Below are positions 57,768 to 64,000 of a DNA stretch of 64,000 bases, in pieces. The notes below the pieces were generated by a model. The model was not told the origin of the DNA, did no database searches, and saw only the letters and a list, made by a program, of their open reading frames with translations. Both the position numbers and the translations under genes were made by a program. Location of the stretch: NCBI RefSeq assembly GCF_039531695.1, contig NZ_BAAAQN010000063.1:7947-71946 (forward strand), given 5' to 3'. Source of the DNA: Catenulispora yoronensis (GTDB taxonomy: Bacteria > Actinomycetota > Actinomycetes > Streptomycetales > Catenulisporaceae). Position 1 is the first letter of the stretch. Each line of letters begins with the position of its first letter.

Positions 57768-59204
57768 GTGAAATCCCCGGCCTGGCTCCCGCGCGCCCGC
57801 GACGTCGCGGTCATCTCGCTGGGTCTGCTGGAGGCCGGCGGGGACCTGTACGACCATTTGGACAAGAACCAGCTGATACTGGCCGGCTACCAGACCTCGC
57901 TGGCCCTGATCGGCGCGGTCTCGCTGTGGTGGCGGCGCACCCATCCGGAGCGGATCACCGTCCTGGCCATGGTGCTGTGCCTGATCGCCCAGGTCGAGGT
58001 CCCGATCACGATGATGGTCTTCGCGCTGGCCGTGCACCGCCGGGACCGGATCATGTGGACCATGACGGCGGTCTCCGGCGCGGTGATCGTGGCCGAGGAC
58101 ACGGTCAAGCGGGGCGAGATCTCGCTCGGCGACTCGGTGATGAGCTCGCTGGCCATCGCCGTGGTGGCGCTGTCCGGCGCCTACATCGGCGCCCGCCACG
58201 ACCGGCTGGTGGCGCTCCAGGACCGGGCCGAGCGGGCCGAGGCCGAGCAGGAGGCCCGGGCCGAGTCGGCCCGGCTGGCCGAGCGCACCCGGATCGCCCG
58301 GGAGATGCACGACGTGCTGGCGCACCGCATCTCGCTGATCGCGCTGCACGCCGGCGGGCTGGAGATCACCGAGCGCCCCAGGCCCGAGATGGCCCGCCAG
58401 ACCGCCGGCCTGATCCGGGAGACCGCGCGCTCGGCGCTGGAGGACCTGCGCGACGTGCTCGGCGTGCTGGCCAGCGGCGACACCTCGGCGCCGCTGGCGC
58501 CGCAGCCGCGCTTCGCCGACCTCGCCGGGCTGGTGGAGCGCTCGGCCACGGCCGGCGTGCCGGTGGTGCTGGTCCCGAACAGCAGCCTGGGCCTGGACGC
58601 CGACGTGCCGGAGGCGGTGGGCCGCGCCGCCTACCGGGTGGTGCAGGAGGCGCTGACCAACATCCACAAGCACGCGCCGACGGCGGCCGCGACGGTCCGC
58701 CTGGCCGGCGCCCCGGGGGCCGGGCTGGAGGTGCGGGTGGAGAACCTGGCGCCGCGCGCCCTGGTCACCCCGCTGCCCGGCTCCGGCTCCGGCCTGGCCG
58801 GGCTGCGCGAGCGGGTGCAGGTGGCCGGCGGGCACTTCGAGGCCGGGGCGACGGCCCGCGGCGGGTTCCTGGTGCTGGCCTGGCTGCCGTGGCCGGAGGC
58901 CGCGGCCCGGCCGGAGCTGGACGAGCCGGATGATCAGCATGAACCGGGTGAGCACGACATTTCATGCTTGTCGGAGGAAAAGGACGTGCCGGCCGGCGGG
59001 GACCGCCGGGACCGGCGCGGCGAGCCCGACCGGTCCGGGGAATCCCCGCTGGTCATGGCGGACGCCGGCCCCGGCGATGATGATAGGACCGGACCGGGGA
59101 TCCGCGGCGTCCCCGAGACCCCCGAGCCCCGCCGCCCGCCCGAGACCGCCGCGACCGCCGCGACCGCCGCCGCGACCGCCGGGCCGGCGAACGCCGCCGC
59201 CTGA
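57768..59204 (+). CDS. Sensor histidine kinase (NarL/DesK class, HisKA_3)
   Basis: A 478-residue kinase. The N-terminal part has about four to five membrane helices (LALIGAVSLWW, ITVLAMVLCLIAQVEVPITMMVFALAV and others). HisKA_3 carries the phospho-accepting His in RTRIAREMHDVLAHRISLIALHAGGLEI, and the HATPase part has VVQEALTNIHKHAP (N box) and SGLAGLRERVQVAGGHFEAG (G box). Unusually, a disordered tail of about 110 residues follows the kinase domain, Asp/Glu/Pro/Arg-rich and ending in Ala/Thr repeats. It is co-transcribed with the response regulator 24 bp downstream. The signal is unknown. Confidence 0.92.
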   Translation: MKSPAWLPRARDVAVISLGLLEAGGDLYDHLDKNQLILAGYQTSLALIGAVSLWWRRTHPERITVLAMVLCLIAQVEVPITMMVFALAVHRRDRIMWTMTAVSGAVIVAEDTVKRGEISLGDSVMSSLAIAVVALSGAYIGARHDRLVALQDRAERAEAEQEARAESARLAERTRIAREMHDVLAHRISLIALHAGGLEITERPRPEMARQTAGLIRETARSALEDLRDVLGVLASGDTSAPLAPQPRFADLAGLVERSATAGVPVVLVPNSSLGLDADVPEAVGRAAYRVVQEALTNIHKHAPTAAATVRLAGAPGAGLEVRVENLAPRALVTPLPGSGSGLAGLRERVQVAGGHFEAGATARGGFLVLAWLPWPEAAARPELDEPDDQHEPGEHDISCLSEEKDVPAGGDRRDRRGEPDRSGESPLVMADAGPGDDDRTGPGIRGVPETPEPRRPPETAATAATAAATAGPANAAA

Positions 59205-59228
59205 CGCCGACCCCGGAGAGCCCGTCCC

Positions 59229-59888
59229 ATGATCCGCATCCTGCTCGTCGACGACGAGAGCCTGGTCCGCGCCGGCCTGCGCACCATCCTGGAGACCGCC
59301 GAGGACCTGCGGGTGGTGGCCGAGGCCGAGGACGGCTCGCTGGTGCTGGACGCGGTGGCCCGGCACCGGCCGGACGTGGTGCTGATGGACGTGCGGATGC
59401 CCCGGGTGGACGGCCTGGAGGCGCTGCGCCGGGTGATGGCCACCGAGGCCCCGCCGCCGGTGGTCATGCTGACCACCTTCGACCTGGACGCCTACATCTT
59501 CGAGGCGCTGCGCCTGGGCGCCACCGGCTTCCTGCTCAAGGACACCCCGCCGCGCGACCTGATCTCGGCGATGCGCGTGGTGACCCGTGGCGAGGCGATG
59601 CTGTCCCCGCCGGTGACCAAGCGGCTGCTGGACCACTACACCGGGCTGCGCGTGGCCGACCGCGCCGAGCAGGCCGCGAAGCTGCTGGCCGACCTGACGC
59701 CGCGCGAGCGGGAGGTGCTGGCCGAGGTGGCGCGCGGATCCTCGAACGCGCAGATCGGCCGCGCCCTGTATCTGAGCGAGGCCACGGTGAAGGCGCACGT
59801 CTCCCGGGTGATGGCCAAGCTCGGCGTGGCCAACCGGGTGCAGGCGGCGCTGGTCGGCCGGGACGCCGGGCTGCTCGACGCGTCCTGA
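59229..59888 (+). CDS. Response regulator, NarL/FixJ family (LuxR HTH)
   Basis: A 219-residue response regulator. The receiver domain has IRILLVDDESLVRAG (acidic pocket), VVLMDVRMPRVDGLEALRR with the phospho-acceptor Asp54 region, TTF and LLKDTPP with the conserved Thr and Lys. The LuxR HTH spans about residues 150-212 (LTPREREVLAEVARGSSNAQIGRALYLSEATVKAHVSRVMAKLGVANRVQA). It should be phosphorylated by the adjacent kinase and bind DNA as a dimer. Targets are not visible here. Confidence 0.95.
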   Translation: MIRILLVDDESLVRAGLRTILETAEDLRVVAEAEDGSLVLDAVARHRPDVVLMDVRMPRVDGLEALRRVMATEAPPPVVMLTTFDLDAYIFEALRLGATGFLLKDTPPRDLISAMRVVTRGEAMLSPPVTKRLLDHYTGLRVADRAEQAAKLLADLTPREREVLAEVARGSSNAQIGRALYLSEATVKAHVSRVMAKLGVANRVQAALVGRDAGLLDAS

Positions 59889-59903
59889 GGACGTCCCGGA
59901 CGT

Positions 59904-59936
59904 CCAGGACGTCCCGGGCAGCCCGGGACGTCCTGG
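59904..59936. terminator. Perfect 15-bp hairpin between response regulator and pstB
   Basis: The 15-bp arms 59904-59918 and 59922-59936 are perfectly complementary around a 3-nt loop (CAG). The site sits midway between convergent genes and is symmetric, so it can act on both strands. GGACGTCC occurs several times in and near it. No T runs flank it. Confidence 0.65.
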
Positions 59937-59951
59937 GCGGACACCGCCGGC

Positions 59952-60860
59952 CTAGCCGAAGCGCCCGTTCACGTAGTCCGCGGTCCGCGCGTCCCGCGGG
60001 TCCTCGAACAGCTGCGTGGTCGGCCCGGCCTCCACGATCTGGCCCGGCGTGTCGTGGGTGGCCAGGAAGAACGCGCAGTTCTGCGACACCCGGGCGGCCT
60101 GCTGCATGTTGTGCGTGACGATCACGATCGTCAGCCGCCCGCGCAGCTCGGCGATGGTCTCCTCGACCCGGCGGGTCGAGGTCGGGTCCAGCGCCGAGCA
60201 GGGCTCGTCCATCAGCAGCACGTCCGGCTCCACGGCCAGCGAGCGGGCGATGCACAGCCGCTGCTGCTGGCCGCCGGACAGCGCGCCGCCGGGCGAGCGC
60301 AGCCGGTTGCGCACCTCGATCCACAGCCCGGCCTTGATCAGGCTGGTCTCCACCAGCTCGTCCCGCCGGGCCTTGGTGACCTTGATCCCGGCCAGCTTCA
60401 GCCCGCTGGCCACGTTGTCGTACACGGACATCGCCGGGAACGGGTTCGGACGCTGGAACACCATGCCGACCCGGGACCGCACGTCGGCCGGGCGCCGGCC
60501 GGGGGCGTAGACGTCGGCGCCGTCCAGCAGCACCTCCCCGGCCAGCTTGGCGGTCTTCACCATCTCGTGCATCCGGTTCAGGATCCGCAGATAGGTCGAC
60601 TTGCCGCAGCCGGACGGCCCGATCAGCGCCGTCACCTCCCCCGGCGCCATCGCCAGCGACACCCGCTCCAGAACCTTGTGGTCGCCGAACCAGGCCGACA
60701 GCTCCCGGGTCTCCAGGCCGACCAGCCGGCCCCCGGGCGCGGCGCCGTCGACCGCGCCGGCCGGGCCCGGCGAAAGGGCCGGCAGCTGCTCGGTCGGCGC
60801 GTCCGCGGCCGTCGGCGCCGGCGAGGTCGCGACCGCGCCGTGTTCTTCGATCTCTGTCAT
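59952..60860 (-). CDS. pstB: Phosphate ABC transporter ATP-binding protein PstB
   Basis: A 302-residue ATPase with a low-complexity N-terminus of about 45 residues. Walker A is GPSGCGKST, followed by the PstB-typical YLRILNRMHEM and MVFQRPNPFPAMSVYDNVASGLKL, the signature LSGGQQQRLCIARSLA, Walker B VLLMDEPCSALDPTSTRRVEETI and H-loop VIVTHNMQQAARVSQNCAFF. These motifs are specific for PstB and not for other ABC ATPases. The usual membrane subunits PstC and PstA are not in this window; instead the upstream genes encode a sortase-fold protein and an anchored PstS-like protein. The gap to the former is 13 bp. Confidence 0.93.
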   Translation of the reverse strand: MTEIEEHGAVATSPAPTAADAPTEQLPALSPGPAGAVDGAAPGGRLVGLETRELSAWFGDHKVLERVSLAMAPGEVTALIGPSGCGKSTYLRILNRMHEMVKTAKLAGEVLLDGADVYAPGRRPADVRSRVGMVFQRPNPFPAMSVYDNVASGLKLAGIKVTKARRDELVETSLIKAGLWIEVRNRLRSPGGALSGGQQQRLCIARSLAVEPDVLLMDEPCSALDPTSTRRVEETIAELRGRLTIVIVTHNMQQAARVSQNCAFFLATHDTPGQIVEAGPTTQLFEDPRDARTADYVNGRFG

Positions 60861-60873
60861 CGTGGTCCCAGGT

Positions 60874-62028
60874 TCAGTAGAGGTTGGGCAGCAGGACGGC
60901 GGCGTTCTCGTAGACGCACCACAGCAGGGCGGCCAGCACCGGCGCCGCGGACAGGTAGACGGCGCGGCGGTTCCACACCGAGACCAGCCACACGGTCAGC
61001 CCGACCGCGACGGCCAGCGCCAGCGCCCACAGCTGGAGCGCCGACCAGGCGTCGGTGTCGGAGGCCAGCGGCTTGTCCAGGTCGCCGCGCAGCACCCGCT
61101 GTCCGGCGGCCGGCGCGGGCGTCCCCTCCAGGCGGGCGCCGACCGAGACCACGTGGGTCGGGATCCAGGTCGAGTCGCCGGTGGCCAGCACCAGCCGGTC
61201 CTTGAAGGCGTCCCGGATGACCTGGCCGCCCTCACCCTTCACGTTGACGGTGTAGGTGAACTGGCCCTGTCCGGTGGTGACCCCGATCCGGTCGCCGACC
61301 TTGAGCTTGGTCAGGTCGGCGAACGGCGCGCCGAACGTCCCGCGCCGGCCCAGCAGCACACTGACCCCGTCCTGCCCGGGCAGCACGGTGTCCCGCAGGT
61401 GCCCGGGCCCGCGCGCCAGGTCCGCGCCGGTCGTGCCCTCCACCACCACGGCCTGGTGCAGCCCGATCGCCGGGATGTCCAGGATCGCCAGCGGCGTGCT
61501 GTCGCTCACCGGCCCGGTCGGCGCCGTGCCGTCGGAGAGCTGGCTGTCCAGCTGCCGGTAGAGGAGCGCCTGGCTGTGCTGCTCCTGCAAGCCGGTCAGG
61601 CCGAAGGTGTAGACGCCGAAGCCGAGCAGGAGGCCGGAGGCCAGCGTCGCGGAGACGGCCGTGGCGCGGACGGCGCGCAGCCCGCGGCCGGCCCGGGCGG
61701 CGGCGCGGGCCGGAGCGGTTCGCGGCGCCGACGCGGACGTGGTGGTCGGCGCCGTGTTCGCGTACGTCGCGGATGCCGGCGCGGAGGCCGGGGAATCGGC
61801 ACCCGGATCGGCCCCGGTGCCGGCCCCGGAGGCCCCGGTCGTCGGGGTGCCGGTCGGGGTGTCGGACGGAGTGCCGGTCGTGGTGCCGGGCGCGGTACCC
61901 GTCGTGGTGTCGGCCGCGTCGGCGCTCCCGGACCCGGCGGGTGCCGGCGCCGCCGGGTCCGGGAGCTCTCCGGCGCCCGACGAGCCGTCCGAGGCCGTCG
62001 CGGTGCCCGCGGTGGTCGGCGCGCTCAC
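60874..62028 (-). CDS. Sortase-fold membrane protein lacking catalytic residues
   Basis: A 384-residue protein. Residues 1-105 are Thr/Gly/Ala/Pro repeats; a membrane helix follows (LRAVRATAVSATLASGLLLGFGVYTF). Residues 175-303 have the sortase beta-barrel pattern (LAILDIPAIGLHQAVVVEG, PGQDGVSVLLGRRGTFGAPFADLTKLKVGDRIGV). The catalytic His is Arg228 (GRR for GHR), the catalytic Cys is Gly284 (LATGDS for TxTCD), and the usual Arg after it is also replaced (THVVSV). Two to three C-terminal helices follow from residue 330. It is therefore probably not a transpeptidase. GTG 62028 overlaps the PstS-like stop as GTGA. Confidence 0.82.
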   Translation of the reverse strand: MSAPTTAGTATASDGSSGAGELPDPAAPAPAGSGSADAADTTTGTAPGTTTGTPSDTPTGTPTTGASGAGTGADPGADSPASAPASATYANTAPTTTSASAPRTAPARAAARAGRGLRAVRATAVSATLASGLLLGFGVYTFGLTGLQEQHSQALLYRQLDSQLSDGTAPTGPVSDSTPLAILDIPAIGLHQAVVVEGTTGADLARGPGHLRDTVLPGQDGVSVLLGRRGTFGAPFADLTKLKVGDRIGVTTGQGQFTYTVNVKGEGGQVIRDAFKDRLVLATGDSTWIPTHVVSVGARLEGTPAPAAGQRVLRGDLDKPLASDTDAWSALQLWALALAVAVGLTVWLVSVWNRRAVYLSAAPVLAALLWCVYENAAVLLPNLY

Positions 62029-63893
62029 GGCTTCGGCTCCTGATCCGGGTCCGCCGGGGTCGCGGCGGCCAGCCGCCTGCGGCGTACCAGGACGCTGCCG
62101 AGGACCGGCGGCAGGGCCAGCACCGCGAGCAGTTCCAGCGCGGTCAGCGAGGCCAGCAGCCGGGGGTCGTGCCGGGCCGGCACGTCGGCGACCACGATGC
62201 TGTTCCCGAGCGAGCCGTCGGAGCTGCCCCCGGAGGTCCCGCCCGCGGTGTCGACCTGGCCGGTCAGCGGGTCGACGGTGCCGGAGGCGTCCCCGCCGGT
62301 GTCGCCGCCGGTGCCCCCGGTCGTGCCGCCCGCGACGCCGCCGGTCGTGCCGCCGGTGGTCCCGCCGGTGCCGCCCGAGGTGCCGCCGGTCCCCCCGGAC
62401 GTGCCCCCCGAGGTGCCGCCGGACGTGCCGCCGGTGGTCCCGCTGCTCTTGCCGCCGGTGGTGCTGTTCTTGGTCCCGCCGGTCCCGCCGGAGGTGCCCC
62501 CCGAGGTGCCGCCGGACGTGCCGCCGGAGGTGCCCCCGGTGGCGCCGGGGACGCAGTTCAGCGCCGAGCCCTTGGCGTCGCAGGGGCTCGGCTGCGGCGC
62601 GTCGGTGAGCACCGTCAGCCGGCCGGAGCTGTCGAAGGTGGGGTTGCGGCAGTTCGCCAGGGTGTTCGGGTCCACCCCGGACTGCTGGCCGGGGATGTGC
62701 GAGATCTGGAGCATCCCGCCGCGCACCAGGTTGCGCGGGATCGGCGAGTACCCGAGCTGGTCGGCCTCGGCCTGGCCGCTGCACAGGATGTAGGCGGCGT
62801 ACTTGGACAGCGCGGCGCCGTGGTCGGTGGTGGCCCGGGGCAGCGGCGGCATGGCGCCGGTGTCGCGGGGCACGATGATGTAGCTGTAGCTGGAGATCGG
62901 GTAGGACCGGGGGTCGGTGTTGACGTAGACCCCGTCGAGGTTCTGCTGGAGGTAGTCGGTGTCGTCCGGCGAGGTGTTGTCGTCCACGCCGCGGATCTTG
63001 GCCGCGGTCAGCGCGATGGCGACGTTGGAAGCGGTCGGGACGGTGTAGTAGCCGGCGGGGTTCAGGACCTTGACGACCGGCCACTTGTTCAGCTTGGCGT
63101 AGGCGTACTCGTCATAGCCGATCGCCCCCTCGCCGTCGGGGGACATGATGAAGCCCGCGACCGCGTCCGAGGTGTTCTGGGCGTGCATGTTGCTGACAGT
63201 CGGCGTCGGGTAGAACTCGGTGTAGTCCCCGCACGCGACCCCGTTCACCGAGGCGCAGTAGGCGTCCCACTGTGCCTTGTGCGTGTGCTCCATGTAGCGC
63301 GTCCACTGCGCGGTCGCGCCGGAGCCGTCGGAGCGCACCACGGGGATGATCGGCTTGTGCGGCAGGGCGCCCGGGTAGTCGTTCTTGATCTCCGGGTCGT
63401 CCCAGAAGGTGATCTTGTTGGTGAAGATGTCCACCAGCGTGTCCGGCGAGAGCCGCAGGTTCGAGACCTGCTTGCCGCCGATCTTCAGGTTGTACATGAA
63501 GGTCGTGCCGCCGGCGGTCACCGGGACGTAGGAGTAGCGCCAGTGCGCGTTCTCCCGGTTGGCGTTGCCGCTGGACCGCTGCTCCTGGCTGGCGCCCATG
63601 TCGTCGCCGGTGCGGAAGGGCACGTCGGAGGCGGTGAAGTCGTCCAGGCCGCTGGACCAGTCGGCGCGGCCGGTGGCCGAGCCGTTGGCCGCGTAGTTGA
63701 TGTTGATGCCCTGCGGCAGCACGTCGCGCCGCCACTGGTCCAGGGCCGGCCCGCTCCAGGAGGAGCCGGAGCCGCTCAGCGCCGTGGTGGCGTGCGCGGG
63801 GGCGGCCGGGACGAAGGCCGCGGCCAGCGCGGCTCCGAGGGCGGCGGCGAGCCAGACCGGGGTCCGGTGTCGCACGGTTCGTAGGGTGTTCAC
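62025..63893 (-). CDS. PstS-like phosphate-binding protein with repeat stalk and C-terminal anchor
   Basis: A 622-residue secreted protein. Residues 1-35 are a signal peptide (cleavage after AHA; no lipobox Cys). The binding domain follows: ALSGSGSSWSGPALDQW, YAANGSATGRADW, DFTASDVPF, IIPVVRSDGSGATAQWTRYM and GAIGYDEYAYA, the PstS phosphate-cradle motifs. After about residue 430 a long Gly/Thr/Ser stalk of TGGTSGG repeats leads to a single membrane helix (LLASLTALELLAVLALPPVLGSVLV) and a basic tail. A canonical PstS is a lipoprotein or free; here the domain is tethered. The GTG at 63893 overlaps the previous stop as GTGA. Confidence 0.87.
   Translation of the reverse strand: MNTLRTVRHRTPVWLAAALGAALAAAFVPAAPAHATTALSGSGSSWSGPALDQWRRDVLPQGININYAANGSATGRADWSSGLDDFTASDVPFRTGDDMGASQEQRSSGNANRENAHWRYSYVPVTAGGTTFMYNLKIGGKQVSNLRLSPDTLVDIFTNKITFWDDPEIKNDYPGALPHKPIIPVVRSDGSGATAQWTRYMEHTHKAQWDAYCASVNGVACGDYTEFYPTPTVSNMHAQNTSDAVAGFIMSPDGEGAIGYDEYAYAKLNKWPVVKVLNPAGYYTVPTASNVAIALTAAKIRGVDDNTSPDDTDYLQQNLDGVYVNTDPRSYPISSYSYIIVPRDTGAMPPLPRATTDHGAALSKYAAYILCSGQAEADQLGYSPIPRNLVRGGMLQISHIPGQQSGVDPNTLANCRNPTFDSSGRLTVLTDAPQPSPCDAKGSALNCVPGATGGTSGGTSGGTSGGTSGGTGGTKNSTTGGKSSGTTGGTSGGTSGGTSGGTGGTSGGTGGTTGGTTGGVAGGTTGGTGGDTGGDASGTVDPLTGQVDTAGGTSGGSSDGSLGNSIVVADVPARHDPRLLASLTALELLAVLALPPVLGSVLVRRRRLAAATPADPDQEPKP
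62200..62545 (-). repeat. Coding tandem repeats of the Gly/Thr/Ser stalk
   Basis: Within the PstS-like gene many units encode TGGTSGG, GGTGG and variants. The DNA repeats with 12- and 15-bp periods and little third-position variation, which favours slippage and length change. Confidence 0.7.
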
Positions 63894-64000
63894 AAGGCGG
63901 GCTCCGGTTCCGGATGGAGGCCGGCCCGGGACGCGGCCGGGTCGGCGGCGAAGGCGGCGGCCGGGGGCGCGACGGGCGGGCGGGTGGCCGCGGCGGCGGC
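63890..64000 (-). CDS. C-terminal end of an upstream gene (partial)
   Basis: The frame is open from the right edge to a TGA at 63892-63890 that overlaps the GTG of the PstS-like gene. The 36 visible residues are Ala/Pro-rich and end HPEPEPAL. The GTGA coupling matches the style of this operon, so a real gene is likely; its identity cannot be seen. Confidence 0.5.
   Translation of the reverse strand, partial: AAAAATRPPVAPPAAAFAADPAASRAGLHPEPEPAL

Noticed and set aside
62200..62545. Possible CRISPR or non-coding satellite
   Set aside because: The repeats are in frame within the PstS-like gene and encode a Gly/Thr/Ser stalk; there are no unique spacers of constant length.
61773..63884. 703-codon plus-strand frame opposite the PstS-like and sortase-fold genes
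   Set aside because: It mirrors the Gly/Thr repeats of the opposite strand and has no domain, signal peptide or ribosome site.
1..64000. Integrated mobile element or phage
   Set aside because: No transposase, integrase, phage structural genes, tRNA-flanked borders or long flanking direct repeats were seen; codon use is uniform except for mild A+T enrichment near 44.8-45.4 kb.

Overview
The window comes from a very GC-rich actinomycete chromosome. Pointers are almost exclusive G/C at third codon positions, a WhiB-family regulator, coenzyme F420 genes, LytR-CpsA-Psr (LCP) ligases and frequent GTG starts with ATGA/GTGA overlaps. The order whiB - fbiA - fbiB - manB-type guanylyltransferase - LCP matches the mycobacterial whiB2/fbiAB/manB/cpsA neighbourhood and its streptomycete counterpart. 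No rRNA, tRNA, insertion sequence, phage or CRISPR was seen; this looks like ordinary chromosome. The species cannot be fixed from the window.

Layout. (1) 1-9.4 kb: a giant membrane glycosyltransferase running off the left edge, whiB, a possible Cys-rich leader ORF, a small unknown gene, fbiA-fbiB, a SnoaL-like gene divergent from a marR with a triple operator, and an AlkA-type glycosylase. (2) 9.4-15 kb: GDP-mannose pyrophosphorylase, a TIGR03089 protein and two LCP proteins. (3) 15-53 kb: a large surface-polysaccharide region. It holds two nucleotide-sugar dehydrogenases, a UDP-HexNAc 2-epimerase, an oxidoreductase/aminotransferase/acetyltransferase trio coupled by 4-bp overlaps, an ABC-2 exporter, about ten glycosyltransferases, a CsbB/YfhO-type pair, a flippase-like protein, two Uma2 proteins, a secreted-peptide operon beside a LuxR-type regulator, two SUKH-like proteins and a third LCP protein. 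(4) 52-59.9 kb: ACT protein, thioesterase, membrane protein, RibD-like reductase, STAS-like protein, SigG-like sigma factor, glutaminase and a NarL-type two-component system. (5) 59.9-64 kb: a coupled operon with PstB, a sortase-fold protein lacking its catalytic residues, and a membrane-anchored PstS-like protein.

How it fits together. The middle region holds homologues for every step from UDP-GlcNAc to a 2,3-diacetamido uronic acid nucleotide sugar (the Pseudomonas WbpA/B/E/D/I logic), plus an ABC exporter and LCP ligases that could attach the finished polymer to peptidoglycan. The inference is a uronic-acid-rich wall glycopolymer (teichuronic-like). The polymer structure cannot be read from sequence. 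The least expected feature is the right-end operon, where a catalytically dead sortase fold sits between an anchored phosphate-binding-type protein and PstB. Several intergenic gaps of the polysaccharide region contain short tandem repeats, each with its own unit.
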